Origin: Clostridiales bacterium
GTDB taxonomy: Bacteria > Bacillota > Clostridia > Lachnospirales > Lachnospiraceae
Reading direction: 5' to 3'
Length of the DNA: 33,795 bases
NCBI GenBank assembly: GCA_012523775.1
Contig: JAAYTK010000056.1
Coordinates: 1 to 33,795 of the forward strand
Shown here one piece after another: positions 15,419-23,519 of this stretch. Position 1 is the first letter of the stretch, and every line of letters starts with the position of its first letter. Position numbers and translations under genes: made by a program. A model generated the notes under the pieces. It saw only the letters and a list, made by a program, of their open reading frames with translations, was not told where the DNA came from and made no database searches.

Positions 15419-16144
15419 ATGGGAACAGTATTAGTAACCGGTTCCTCCAGAGGAATAGGAAAAGCAATTGCATTTAAATTCGCAAAAGAAGGACATAATG
15501 TGATAATAAACGGATCGAGAGATAAAGAAAGACTGCTCCGGACAAAGACTGAAATCGAACAGTTCGGCGTATCCTGTCTGGCTTTCTTCGGAGATATGGG
15601 AAGTTATGATACGGCCAGAGAGTTGTTCTCCCGGATTAGCGAGCAATTCCGTTATCTGGACTTTCTCGTCAATAATGCAGGCATATCCTATGTCGGCCTT
15701 CTTACAGATATGACTATCGAGGACTGGAACAGGATCATAACAACAAATCTAACCTCTGTATATAATTGCTGCTCATTAGCCATTCCCGATATGGTTAGAA
15801 ATAAAAAGGGCAAAATAATCAATATATCCTCAGTATGGGGCAGTGTGGGAGCCGCCTGTGAGGTGGCTTATTCGGCCTCTAAAGGAGGCATGAATGCATT
15901 TACAAAGGCTCTTGCTAAGGAGCTTGCTCCCAGCAATATTCAGGTCAATGCAGTTGCCTGTGGTGCCATAGACACCGAAATGAATCATTTCTTAACGGAC
16001 AAAGAGATGCTGCAACTAACCGGTGAAATTCCCACGGGACGGCTTGGGCGTGCCGAGGAAGTAGCCGACCTTGTCTACTATCTGGCTACGAAAAACGAAT
16101 ATCTCACCGGTCAGGTAATCGGACTGGATGGTGGTTGGATATAA
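15419..16144 (+). CDS. Short-chain dehydrogenase/reductase, FabG-like
   Basis: NAD(P)H-dependent oxidoreductase of the classical SDR family, 241 aa. The cofactor motif TGSSRGIG is at residues 7-14, NNAG at 85-88, the catalytic Asn at 110, Ser at 138, Tyr151 and Lys155 (YSASK), and the C-terminal LTGQVIGLDGGW is typical of 3-oxoacyl-ACP reductases. It stands alone rather than in a fatty-acid cluster. A specialised role is therefore possible, for example an EF-P 5-aminopentanone reductase like B. subtilis YmfI, but the sequence does not settle this. The inner ATG is used because GAGGTGG lies 5 nt before it; an in-frame ATG at 15404 has no such site. It is the only confident plus-strand gene in the window. 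Confidence 0.88.
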   Translation: MGTVLVTGSSRGIGKAIAFKFAKEGHNVIINGSRDKERLLRTKTEIEQFGVSCLAFFGDMGSYDTARELFSRISEQFRYLDFLVNNAGISYVGLLTDMTIEDWNRIITTNLTSVYNCCSLAIPDMVRNKKGKIINISSVWGSVGAACEVAYSASKGGMNAFTKALAKELAPSNIQVNAVACGAIDTEMNHFLTDKEMLQLTGEIPTGRLGRAEEVADLVYYLATKNEYLTGQVIGLDGGWI

Positions 16145-16157
16145 AAGATTGAGATGA

Positions 16158-16922
16158 TTAATCTTCCATACTTCTGACCCATTCGTTATATATTTCTTCC
16201 TCATTCATGCCGAAAGCAGCCTCATAGTCTCCGGTTCCGGCAAATTCTTTAACTCTGTCCCAAGAAAATGTTATATTCAGATATTCGATATAATTATAAG
16301 AGAATGCATATCCGTTGAATTTCGCAAATTTAATCGGTCCAGTCAGGCCCTTTACCCGGGTCTGCTCTAAGGTGGGTACTGTACCATAATTCTTTATATC
16401 CCCGGGATTTTGCCCGGACAGATATCCCGCCAGTCCGTTATCAACCCAATAGGTCATATTCTTATTCAGAACATGATTATAAGCATGAACGATTTCATGA
16501 AGAACAACATCCTTAACCGAATCGTAGGTATGTTGCTTGCCGGGATTCGCAGGCGATGTAAGAATCACATCCGTGCCCACATTATCGCCAATATACCAAT
16601 CCAGTTTCAGAAAGGATGCAATAAACCCATACTTTTTTCTTTGCATGGTCTTTTGGCTGTCATAAATGTATATACGTATGTTTTGCTTTTCTTTCAGCCC
16701 AAGAAGCTCTGCCAGCTCTTCTGCTCTTTCCTCAGCCAACTCAAATGTATCTCTGGCTGCTTCTCTATCGGTCTCATAATATACATTAACCCAATCACCA
16801 ACAAATACACTCATTTTTGCATGGCCAAGCCTTATTGTCGGAATAAAATTAATAAGCATTATAAGGACCAAAACTGTAATCAAGCCAATTAAAGCCTTGA
16901 CTACTATCCTAAATATTCTCAT
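16158..16922 (-). CDS. Membrane-anchored HExxH metallopeptidase-like protein
   Basis: A 254-aa protein with a transmembrane helix at residues about 7-29 and an extracellular gluzincin-like domain. HEIVH at 142-146 supplies two zinc-binding His and the general base Glu. The downstream WVDNGLAGYL (159-168) matches the W-x-x-E-G-L-A-x-Y motif of MA-clan peptidases, but the third-ligand Glu is replaced by Asn162, with Asp161 beside it. Residues 46-90 (VNVYYETDREAARDTFELAEERAEELAELLG) fit the leading domain of peptidase-MA-like proteins. It is the last gene of the 18.2-19.0 kb group, 36 nt after the DsrE gene, and converges on the SDR gene with only 13 nt between stops. Activity is uncertain because of the ligand change. 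Confidence 0.72.
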   Translation of the reverse strand: MRIFRIVVKALIGLITVLVLIMLINFIPTIRLGHAKMSVFVGDWVNVYYETDREAARDTFELAEERAEELAELLGLKEKQNIRIYIYDSQKTMQRKKYGFIASFLKLDWYIGDNVGTDVILTSPANPGKQHTYDSVKDVVLHEIVHAYNHVLNKNMTYWVDNGLAGYLSGQNPGDIKNYGTVPTLEQTRVKGLTGPIKFAKFNGYAFSYNYIEYLNITFSWDRVKEFAGTGDYEAAFGMNEEEIYNEWVRSMED

Positions 16923-16958
16923 AACTCTCCTCCATTGGAACCCTGTTCCGCTTTACAG

Positions 16959-17294
16959 CTATATAGTAATAATTTTTTCTCCGTCCTGAATTATATAAGT
17001 TAAATTCTGTCCCCAATAAACCACATTAACGCCTATCTCCGATAATTTCTCAGATACACCCAGTTGATCCGAGCATCCTTTACAGGCAATAAACTTAACA
17101 CCGGTATGAATAGCCATTTTTATCTTCTCTCGGATGATTTCATTCTCCGAAGCCAGCTTGGCAGACGCGCCCCAGATTACGACCTCTACCTCATCCCACC
17201 AGTGGTTTAGCATACAGTTCTGTGAATACATCAGTACCATTTTCTCGGAAGTGATTAAATTATCAGTTGTCCAAAGAACATATAATTTTCTCAT
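16959..17294 (-). CDS. DsrE-family small protein
   Basis: A 111-aa protein with the DsrE/F-like alternating strand-helix pattern: MRKLYVLWTTDN, VEVVIWGASAKLA, KIKMAIHTGVKFIACKGCSDQLGV, and GVNVVYWGQNLTYIIQDGEKIITI. Cys71 and Cys74 (CKGC) sit where sulfur-relay members carry their reactive cysteine, so a role in thiol or sulfur transfer is possible. Many single-gene DsrE proteins have no known function. It lies between the CPBP protease and the HExxH gene, with gaps of about 30 nt on both sides, so it is probably cotranscribed with them. The ribosome binding site is a G-rich GGGGGGGAGA. Confidence 0.8.
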   Translation of the reverse strand: MRKLYVLWTTDNLITSEKMVLMYSQNCMLNHWWDEVEVVIWGASAKLASENEIIREKIKMAIHTGVKFIACKGCSDQLGVSEKLSEIGVNVVYWGQNLTYIIQDGEKIITI

Positions 17295-17323
17295 ATATTC
17301 TCCCCCCCATTTAAATATTTTAA

Positions 17324-18211
17324 CTAAATAACATCCAATCTGGATAAAACCTCAAGTAAACCAATCGATGTTAAATATACCGCAGATATAACGAGTAAAA
17401 TTACAGCAGCTACCGAAACCCTTTTCTCAATAACAACCGCTTCTGTGTCTTCATCTGATTTTGGTTCGGCCTTTAGACACTTAAATAATATAAGAGTAAT
17501 CAATAGACCGGCTATAGACAGGATGTGAAACCATAGCGGTATTGACGAACCAACTTTAGCTCTTAATGCTCCGGCAAACAAAACAGATGACAGGTTAGTC
17601 ATGGCATGAAAAATCATAGATGTAGAAATTGAATCCGTCTTATAAACCAAATACCCCAAAAATATGCCAAGAATACTGACAGGTATTACGTCGGAAATAC
17701 CGTTTAAAATATGAAGATATCCAAAGATCACTCCGGTTATTACAAATCCATACTTTTTAAAGCGTCCTTCATAAGCCCTTTGTATAAACCCTCGAAAAAG
17801 AATTTCCTCGCATATAGGCGCAAGAACAACGGTACCTATGACATAAAACAGGCTTTGTTGAATGGACATATCAGGTATATCCAATAAGAAAGTTCCCACC
17901 TGTTTATCAAAAAATGATGATATTAAAATATTTATGTAATTTATAAAGAACCACAGACTTATACCTGAAAACACACTGATTATATTGTTTCTCACAGATG
18001 TCTTCTTAAATCTGAATATATCCTCTTCTGACCATTTTGACAGCCTCACGATTAGAATAGGTGGTAAAAGAATATATATAAATTCATTAATCCACAGATT
18101 TGCTCCAAATCCAACTATAGGTTGAAAAAATATACTGCCCACAAATGTTATTACAGCCGTAAAGAAAAACAATGCATTGGCCTGTGTAATTGTCGGATAC
18201 TGCCTCTTCAT
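17324..18211 (-). CDS. CPBP family intramembrane glutamic endopeptidase
   Basis: Polytopic membrane protease of the CPBP (CAAX protease and bacteriocin-processing, Abi) family, 295 aa. The three family motifs are present: EEILFR at residues 135-140 (EExxxR), FGYLH at 163-167 (FxxxH), and HAMTN at 202-206 (HxxxN). Seven or eight hydrophobic segments surround them. The start is the inner ATG at 18211, because GGGAGG lies just before it; the in-frame ATG at 18226 lacks a site. It lies 18 nt after the tandem-repeat protein gene. Bacterial members process peptides or regulate membrane proteins. No bacteriocin gene is nearby, so the substrate is unknown. Confidence 0.92.
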   Translation of the reverse strand: MKRQYPTITQANALFFFTAVITFVGSIFFQPIVGFGANLWINEFIYILLPPILIVRLSKWSEEDIFRFKKTSVRNNIISVFSGISLWFFINYINILISSFFDKQVGTFLLDIPDMSIQQSLFYVIGTVVLAPICEEILFRGFIQRAYEGRFKKYGFVITGVIFGYLHILNGISDVIPVSILGIFLGYLVYKTDSISTSMIFHAMTNLSSVLFAGALRAKVGSSIPLWFHILSIAGLLITLILFKCLKAEPKSDEDTEAVVIEKRVSVAAVILLVISAVYLTSIGLLEVLSRLDVI

Positions 18212-18229
18212 CGTAACCTCCCACACATA

Positions 18230-19012
18230 TTATTGCTTTATAAATATATATACTTGTCCGTCTGTATCCTCGCAATCGACTTTAAACTGATACTCCCCCG
18301 GTGAAAGAACCATATCAAGCTGATCACAGATTCTTTGTTCAGGAGAAACCAGACCATAATAACCAAATGATTCACCTATGAGATTCACAGATAAATTACC
18401 CTGCATGGAAGATGTATATATGGATATACCTATCTTCTTAGACTCATTAAGTGACAACGTATGCACAAGTTCATCATTATAGCTGACACCCGAAAGATCT
18501 GCCGAATACACAAGCGAATACCCTTCAGGGGGATTGTTCAGCTCTCCTTTGTCAATTTTACTAAGCCTCTCATATTCGGTTAATTCCTTTGGTGTCTCTC
18601 TGTATCCGATCACAAGCTTTCCGTCTGCACATTCACTGGTTAGGTATACGGAATATTCTCCCTTATTAAATAAATATGTACTTGATACATATTGATTATC
18701 TGTATATTTTTTTACAGGTAAGACATCTTCATTGCTCTTTCTTCCCAGTATTGCCGAATCGCTGATTATTTTAATAATCTTATCACTGTCATTATCTGAC
18801 TGAACAAATATCTCTACAGTAGACGGAGACTCCAACTCTCTGGAAAAAAGAAGCTCATCTGATCTGGTATGATCGCTTAGATCAATTATTTCTTTATGAT
18901 AACCTGACGGAACTTTAAATACATTCCTATCCTTTGTTAACTGTTCCGTGATAATCAGTCCAAGCCCAATAAATAAAGTTATGATGAGAATGCTGTATAC
19001 TGTCTTTTTCAT
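18230..19012 (-). CDS. Membrane-anchored protein of unknown function with two tandem domains
   Basis: Not recognised. The 260-aa protein has an N-terminal transmembrane or signal segment at residues about 4-22. After it come two similar beta-rich units of about 100 residues. Unit 1 (34-138) has PSGY, DLSD, DEL, then NKGEYSVYLTSECADGKLVI. Unit 2 (161-259) has PEGY, DLSG, DEL, then SPGEYQFKVDCEDTDGQVYI. The matching order of PxGY, DLS, DEL, GEY and a late Cys before DGK or DGQ points to an internal duplication. It is probably the first gene of an operon with the CPBP, DsrE and HExxH genes. The ribosome binding site is GGAGAGGG. A ligand-binding or scaffold role at the cell surface would be a guess. 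Confidence 0.75.
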   Translation of the reverse strand: MKKTVYSILIITLFIGLGLIITEQLTKDRNVFKVPSGYHKEIIDLSDHTRSDELLFSRELESPSTVEIFVQSDNDSDKIIKIISDSAILGRKSNEDVLPVKKYTDNQYVSSTYLFNKGEYSVYLTSECADGKLVIGYRETPKELTEYERLSKIDKGELNNPPEGYSLVYSADLSGVSYNDELVHTLSLNESKKIGISIYTSSMQGNLSVNLIGESFGYYGLVSPEQRICDQLDMVLSPGEYQFKVDCEDTDGQVYIFIKQ

Positions 19013-19098
19013 AGTCCCTCTCCATTATTATAAGAATATTAATATAATTTATTACCATACATTTACTTTTCAATTCTATCATAAGAAGTTTTATACTT

Positions 19099-19145
19099 CA
19101 ATTAAAAATTAAAAGCCCCTGGAAAGCAAGCTCTCCGGGGCTTTT
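19099..19145 (-). terminator. Rho-independent terminator after rpsI
   Basis: AAAAGCCCC and GGGGCTTTT plus an inner GGA/TCC pair (one bulged base) form a stem of about 12 bp, 20 nt after the rpsI stop. On the minus strand it is followed by AATTTTTAATTG. Confidence 0.85.
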
Positions 19146-19164
19146 ATGCGCCTTGTTAATAATA

Positions 19165-19557
19165 CTATCTCTTTGAAAATTGAGGTGCACGACGTGCTGC
19201 CTTTAAGCCGTACTTCTTTCTTTCCTTCATACGAGGATCTCTTGTTAAGTAGCCGGCCTTCTTTAATACAGGACGATAGTCTGCATCTGCCTGTAATAAA
19301 GCTCTGGATATTCCATGGCGAATAGCACCAGCCTGACCTGTGAAGCCACCGCCTCTGACATTTACCATAACATCGAACTTATCAAGGTTGTCTGTCAATA
19401 CCAAGGGCTGACGAACAATAACCTTTAATGTGTCGAGTCCGAAATAGTCATCCATATCTCTTTTATTTATTGTAATATTCCCTTTTCCGGGTGATAGATA
19501 GACTCTAGCAATACTTTTCTTTCTTCTTCCTGTTCCGTAATATCTTGCCTTAGCCAA
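19165..19557 (-). CDS. rpsI: 30S ribosomal protein S9
   Basis: Ribosomal small-subunit protein whose C-terminal tail reaches the P-site tRNA. The 130-aa sequence shows the S9 hallmarks: [44 protein letters not shown], and the basic tail [17 protein letters not shown]. Length is normal. It follows rplM by 27 nt in the standard L13-S9 operon and is closed by a strong terminator. Confidence 0.98.
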   Translation of the reverse strand: MAKARYYGTGRRKKSIARVYLSPGKGNITINKRDMDDYFGLDTLKVIVRQPLVLTDNLDKFDVMVNVRGGGFTGQAGAIRHGISRALLQADADYRPVLKKAGYLTRDPRMKERKKYGLKAARRAPQFSKR

Positions 19558-19584
19558 TGTTATTTCCTCCTTTCAACCTTCCTA

Positions 19585-20019
19585 TTAGTATTTGATTTCT
19601 AATACTTCCGGCTTCTGAGCTGCGTGTGGATGCTCAGGTCCGGCATATACATGTAGTTTCTTCAACATGGACCTTCCTAAAGGTCCTTTCGGAAGCATTC
19701 CCTTTACTGATAGGGTAATTACGTCTGAAGGCTTCTTAGCCATCATATCGGCTAATTTAACCTCTCTAACGCCTCCTACATGACCGGAATGGCTGAAATA
19801 TGTCTTCTGTTCTAATTTCTTACCTGTTACTTTTATTTTATCTGCATTTACAACTATTACATAATCACCTGTATCGATAAAAGGTGTATAAGTAGGCTTA
19901 TTCTTACCTCTTAATACTTTAGCAATCTCGGATGAGAGACGGCCCAGTGTATGTCCTGTGGCATCAACTACGTACCATTTCTTCTCTATCGTCGACGGAC
20001 TAGCCATAAAAGTCTTCAT
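19585..20019 (-). CDS. rplM: 50S ribosomal protein L13
   Basis: Large-subunit protein needed early in 50S assembly. The 144-aa sequence is typical: [27 protein letters not shown], then [12 protein letters not shown], then [25 protein letters not shown]. It is first in the rplM-rpsI operon, with a consensus SigA promoter 148 nt upstream and a structured leader that suggests feedback control by L13. The ribosome binding site is AAGGAGG. Confidence 0.98.
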   Translation of the reverse strand: MKTFMASPSTIEKKWYVVDATGHTLGRLSSEIAKVLRGKNKPTYTPFIDTGDYVIVVNADKIKVTGKKLEQKTYFSHSGHVGGVREVKLADMMAKKPSDVITLSVKGMLPKGPLGRSMLKKLHVYAGPEHPHAAQKPEVLEIKY

Positions 20020-20160
20020 GGTTTTTCCTCCTTATGAAAATGTGTTCAAAATTTTCAATCAAAATCGCAGCATATTATTTATTTGCTGCTAAAAGATTAA
20101 ATATACGTTTTCAAACACCTTCTACCGGGGCTGTGGTGAAAGTATTTTATCACGTCACAT
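20020..20160 (-). promoter_or_regulatory. Structured rplM-rpsI leader, possible L13 leader
   Basis: About 140 nt of untranslated RNA is predicted between the promoter and the rplM ATG. Visible elements are CACC...GGUG near 20125-20145, a GUUUGAAAAC mini-hairpin, and GCAGC...GCUGC with a 13-nt AU loop near 20068-20090. Firmicute rplM transcripts often carry an autoregulatory L13 leader. I could not verify the covariance model, so this is an analogy. Confidence 0.4.
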
Positions 20161-20166
20161 TTTTGT

Positions 20167-20195
20167 ATTATATTACATGTTTCCGGGCGTGTCAA
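20167..20195 (-). promoter_or_regulatory. Perfect consensus SigA promoter of rplM-rpsI
   Basis: The minus strand reads TTGACA, exactly 17 nt, TATAAT: both hexamers match consensus and the spacer is optimal. Expected start is near 20160. This fits the high demand for ribosomal protein synthesis. Confidence 0.9.
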
Positions 20196-20275
20196 GGGTT
20201 TTTCCTTAGAACGCTGCCGAATATACATACTCCGCTGTTTTCCATCCTGTCGGAGGGATTTTCTTGATATACATC

Positions 20276-20965
20276 CTATATTTCCTCAGCAAATTCAACA
20301 CCATCTAAGCTGCATATTTTAGCTATGACATCGACCCTTGCCTTTTTCTGCTTTAATTTTATTGTCATGATTGCGGCAATCTGAGCGTTGGCGCCGTAAG
20401 TAGGCTTAACTATCTCTATTGTCTCGATATCCACCTGATAACTCTTCAGCGTATCAAGAACGGTCGTAAAAGGTACGGTATTGGAAAACTCTATATACAA
20501 GTCCATTATCCTGGATTTTGATACCAGAAAATTATCAAATCTATGTAGTACTACAGTAGCAAACGTAATCATAATACATGCCGCAACAGCCGCTTTATAA
20601 AAACCGATACCGATTGCTAAACCCATACAGGCAGTTGCCCATAGACCGGCAGCAGTAGTAAGACCCTTAACCTGATGTCTTCCTGTGACCAGTATGGTAC
20701 CGGCACCTAAGAAACCTATCCCCGAGATAACCTGCGCTGCCATCCTGGTAGGATCACTGACACCAAATTTTTCAAATATAAACTGATTTGTCATCATTGC
20801 CAGTACAGAACCCAAGCATACTAAAATATGGGTTCTTAGTCCGGCGGGTCTGCCTGATCTTCCTCTTTCAAAACCTATTATACCCCCCAGTATTACTGCT
20901 AAAACCAATCGGAATATAATCGATGTGTCATTGATTGAACTTAAATCTGCCTGAAAATCAAACAT
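20276..20965 (-). CDS. MgtC/SapB family membrane protein
   Basis: Membrane protein of 229 aa with about five transmembrane segments in the first 150 residues. Family motifs are RLVLAVILGGIIGFERGRSGRPAGLRTHILVCLGS and QVISGIGFLGAGTILV with GLTTAAGLWATACMGLAIG. The C-terminal 80 residues form a soluble ACT-like domain. Pathogen MgtC inhibits ATP synthase and aids growth in low magnesium; the role in this organism is unknown. Its ATG is 4 nt after the truA stop and its ribosome binding site (GAGGGG) lies inside truA, so it is translationally coupled to truA. It separates truA from rplM. Confidence 0.92.
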   Translation of the reverse strand: MFDFQADLSSINDTSIIFRLVLAVILGGIIGFERGRSGRPAGLRTHILVCLGSVLAMMTNQFIFEKFGVSDPTRMAAQVISGIGFLGAGTILVTGRHQVKGLTTAAGLWATACMGLAIGIGFYKAAVAACIMITFATVVLHRFDNFLVSKSRIMDLYIEFSNTVPFTTVLDTLKSYQVDIETIEIVKPTYGANAQIAAIMTIKLKQKKARVDVIAKICSLDGVEFAEEI

Positions 20966-20969
20966 ATAA

Positions 20970-21728
20970 TCACCCCTCTAACATAGTATCCATATCATAT
21001 TCTATTCCAATTAAGGTCAGTCCATGAGCAGGTGCAGTCGGACCTGCAAGACCGCGATCGAGCCCTTCCAGTATTCTGACCATATCGTCTGACGCCATCG
21101 CACCTCTTCCGACCTCAATCAAAGTTCCAACAATAATCCGAACCATATTATACAGGAATCCGTTCCCGATAACTCTAATCCTTATCATATATCCGTCTTC
21201 TTCCACATCAATATGATAAATTCTTCTTACTGTATCCAAAGCCTGAGTCTTTACCGAGCAAAAGCTTGTAAAATCATGTTCTCCCACAAGAAATGCTGCG
21301 GCCTCTCTCATGGCTCCTACATCCAGATTATAATATACGAAATATGAATATAGCCTCTCGGTAGGCAGTGAAATACTTCTGTTTAGAATACTATACTCGT
21401 ATATCTTCTTGCTCTTCACCTTTCTGGGATGAAAATCAGATGGCACCTCTACCGAGCTTTGGGCTCTTATATCCCAGGGAAGAAACCGATTTAGTGCATG
21501 GCAGATTTTATCTGCAGGTATCCTTGTTTCCGTATCGAACACAGCAACATTTCCCTTGGCATGAACACCGGCATCTGTGCGGCTGGCTCCGATTACCGTG
21601 ATTTCCTCCTGCAAGAGCTCCGATAAAGCCTGATTTACAATTCCCTCAATCGTTGGCTTTCCGGGCTGAATCTGCCATCCGTTATAAGAAGTTCCGTCAT
21701 ATGCTATTTCCAACTTGATTCTCTTCAT
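20970..21728 (-). CDS. truA: tRNA pseudouridine(38-40) synthase TruA
   Basis: Converts uridines 38-40 of the anticodon stem-loop to pseudouridine in many tRNAs. The 252-aa protein starts KRIKLEIAYDGTSYNGWQIQ and has the catalytic motif GASRTDAGVHA with Asp52. Later family segments are FHPRKVKSKKIYEYSI, GEHDFTSFCS and IRVIGNGFLYNMVRIIVGTLIEVGRG. All expected blocks are present. It follows ecfT by 42 nt in the common Firmicute order ecfA1-ecfA2-ecfT-truA. Confidence 0.97.
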   Translation of the reverse strand: MKRIKLEIAYDGTSYNGWQIQPGKPTIEGIVNQALSELLQEEITVIGASRTDAGVHAKGNVAVFDTETRIPADKICHALNRFLPWDIRAQSSVEVPSDFHPRKVKSKKIYEYSILNRSISLPTERLYSYFVYYNLDVGAMREAAAFLVGEHDFTSFCSVKTQALDTVRRIYHIDVEEDGYMIRIRVIGNGFLYNMVRIIVGTLIEVGRGAMASDDMVRILEGLDRGLAGPTAPAHGLTLIGIEYDMDTMLEG

Positions 21729-21770
21729 ATGCCACTCACTATCTAATTTATACTATTTTAACATAAATAT

Positions 21771-22598
21771 TTATATAAAATCAAAATATGGAAAATATTT
21801 TTCGTAAATACTTATAAATATTATACCGGCAAAATACAATAGCAGAATAAAGTAAGCTATCATATCCCTTCCGGCGTACCGTAAGGGCTTCATCTTAGTT
21901 CTTCCCTCACCCCCACGATAGCATCTGGCTTCCATGGCCATGGCCAGATCATTGGCTCTTCTAAAGGCCGATACAAATAACGGCACCAATAAGGGCACAA
22001 GTCCTTTAGCCCTCTTTAAAATGCCTCCTGATTCGAAATCAGCGCCTCTTGCCATCTGAGCCTTCATAATCTTATCTGTTTCCTCCAATAAAATAGGTAT
22101 AAACCGCAAGGCTATGGACATCATCATGGCTATTTCATGAACAGGCACCTTGATACGACGAAGAGGCCACATCAGCCTTTCTAATCCGTCAGTGAGCTGA
22201 TTCGGTGTGGTTGTAAATGTCATAAGTGATGAGCCCAAGATAAGATAAGTAAGTCTTAATCCCATAAATAAAGCGGAATGAAGGCCCTGCTTAGTAATCT
22301 TTAAAAAACCTAACTTAACTAAAATATCGCCTTGAGTAAGGAACAGATTAAAGGTTGTAGTAAATAAAAGAATAATTATTATTGGCTTAAGCCCCCTTAG
22401 GATGAACTTAAGAGGCACCCTAGACAGCATGATTATTGACACCAAAAACATGGTTACAGCAATATAACCATAGAAATAATCAAATAAAAAGATTGATATT
22501 ATAAATAAAAGTGTTCCGTTAAGCTTTAGCCTGGGGTCAAGACGATGTAACACGGAATCCACAGGATAATATTGTCCAATAGTAATGTCTCGTATCAT
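21771..22598 (-). CDS. ecfT: Energy-coupling factor transporter transmembrane protein EcfT
   Basis: The T component links the EcfA1/EcfA2 ATPases to exchangeable vitamin- or metal-binding S proteins in group II ECF transporters. The 275-aa protein opens with DITIGQYYPVDSVLHRLDPRLKL, typical of EcfT, and has four or five hydrophobic segments. The coupling-helix motifs are present: AQMARGADF around residue 180 and AMEARCYRGGEGR around residue 222. No S component is in the window, as expected for a shared group II module. Confidence 0.95.
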   Translation of the reverse strand: MIRDITIGQYYPVDSVLHRLDPRLKLNGTLLFIISIFLFDYFYGYIAVTMFLVSIIMLSRVPLKFILRGLKPIIIILLFTTTFNLFLTQGDILVKLGFLKITKQGLHSALFMGLRLTYLILGSSLMTFTTTPNQLTDGLERLMWPLRRIKVPVHEIAMMMSIALRFIPILLEETDKIMKAQMARGADFESGGILKRAKGLVPLLVPLFVSAFRRANDLAMAMEARCYRGGEGRTKMKPLRYAGRDMIAYFILLLYFAGIIFISIYEKYFPYFDFI

Positions 22599-22641
22599 AG
22601 CTAACTCTCTTTCCTAATCTGTGACTATAATATATATCAAT

Positions 22642-23490
22642 TTATAGCTTTAGACCTTTTATAATCTCATTTTTAGCCTCATCAACGGTAGTTACCCCCG
22701 TATTAACAGGAAATCCTTTTTCCCTTAATGTATGCATGACATAGGTGACCTGAGGTGCGGCGAGATGGATTTCTTCTAATTCCTTCAATCTGGAAAACAC
22801 CTCACGGGGCTCATGGTCCATAACCAGGCTTCCCCGATTCATGACCAAAATTCTATCCACATAATTTGCTACATCCTCCATACTATGGGTTACCAAAATA
22901 ACCGTTATACCGCTTTCCTCATGCAGGCTCGCTATCTGGTCCAGGATTTCATCCCTTCCTCTTGGATCAAGACCTGCCGTAGGCTCATCCAGTACAAGAA
23001 CCTCCGGTTTCATTGCAAGAATTCCGGCAATCGCCACCCTTCTTTTCTGTCCTCCGGATAGCTCAAAGGGAGAGGCATCCAGTAAATCCTCACCTATTCC
23101 AACCATCTTTAAAGCCTCATAGGTACGAATATCTGCTTCCAGCTTATCGATACCGAGATTCTTTGGCCCAAAATTAACATCCTTGTAAACAGTGGTCTCA
23201 AAAAGCTGATGCTCGGGATATTGAAATACCAATCCTACCTTGCTTCGCAGTGACCGCATATCGTAATTTTTCTCATAGATATCTTCACCGTTATAATAAA
23301 TCCTTCCGCTGGTAGCCTTAATAAGACCGTTCATATGCTGAATCAATGTGGATTTGCCTGAACCAGTATGACCTATTAGGCCAATAAACTCTCCTTTTTC
23401 TATTTTGAGGTTTATGTCTTTGAGAGCATGTTTTTCAAAGCTCGTTCCACTGCTGTATATATAATCTATATGATCAAATACTATCTGCAA
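22642..23490 (-). CDS. ecfA2: Energy-coupling factor transporter ATPase EcfA2
   Basis: One of two ATPases of the shared ECF module. Walker A is GHTGSGKST at residues about 40-48, the Q-loop lies in VGLVFQYPEHQLFE, the signature is LSGGQKRRVAIAG, Walker B is EVLVLDEPTAGLD, and the H-loop is LVTHSMEDV. The start codon is not ATG. I choose TTG at 23490, because AGGTG lies 6 nt upstream and the protein then begins MQIVFDHIDYIY as EcfA2 proteins do. A GTG at 23499 is the alternative and adds three residues. It lies about 30 nt after ecfA1 and 43 nt before ecfT. Confidence 0.94.
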   Translation of the reverse strand: MQIVFDHIDYIYSSGTSFEKHALKDINLKIEKGEFIGLIGHTGSGKSTLIQHMNGLIKATSGRIYYNGEDIYEKNYDMRSLRSKVGLVFQYPEHQLFETTVYKDVNFGPKNLGIDKLEADIRTYEALKMVGIGEDLLDASPFELSGGQKRRVAIAGILAMKPEVLVLDEPTAGLDPRGRDEILDQIASLHEESGITVILVTHSMEDVANYVDRILVMNRGSLVMDHEPREVFSRLKELEEIHLAAPQVTYVMHTLREKGFPVNTGVTTVDEAKNEIIKGLKL

Positions 23491-23519
23491 AAATATCACC
23501 TGCCATCCATTTATCTATA

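Noticed and set aside
16410-16892. Plus-strand open frame of 160 codons
   Set aside because: It is antisense to the HExxH protein gene, which has a TM anchor, a motif and good context. The plus-strand product shows no domain.
19013-19098. Promoter for the 18.2-19.0 kb gene group
   Set aside because: Several TATAAT/TATATT and one TTGAAA occur, but no pair has a 16-18 nt spacer, so no specific promoter is called.
19746-19753. GCCGATAT on the minus strand within rplM
   Set aside because: It is simply codons of the L13 protein (Ala-Asp-Met) with no downstream start; coincidence.
20222-20265. CTCCG...CGGAG hairpin after mgtC as a terminator
   Set aside because: The stem is only 5 bp with a long loop and no T-run follows on the minus strand; too weak to call.
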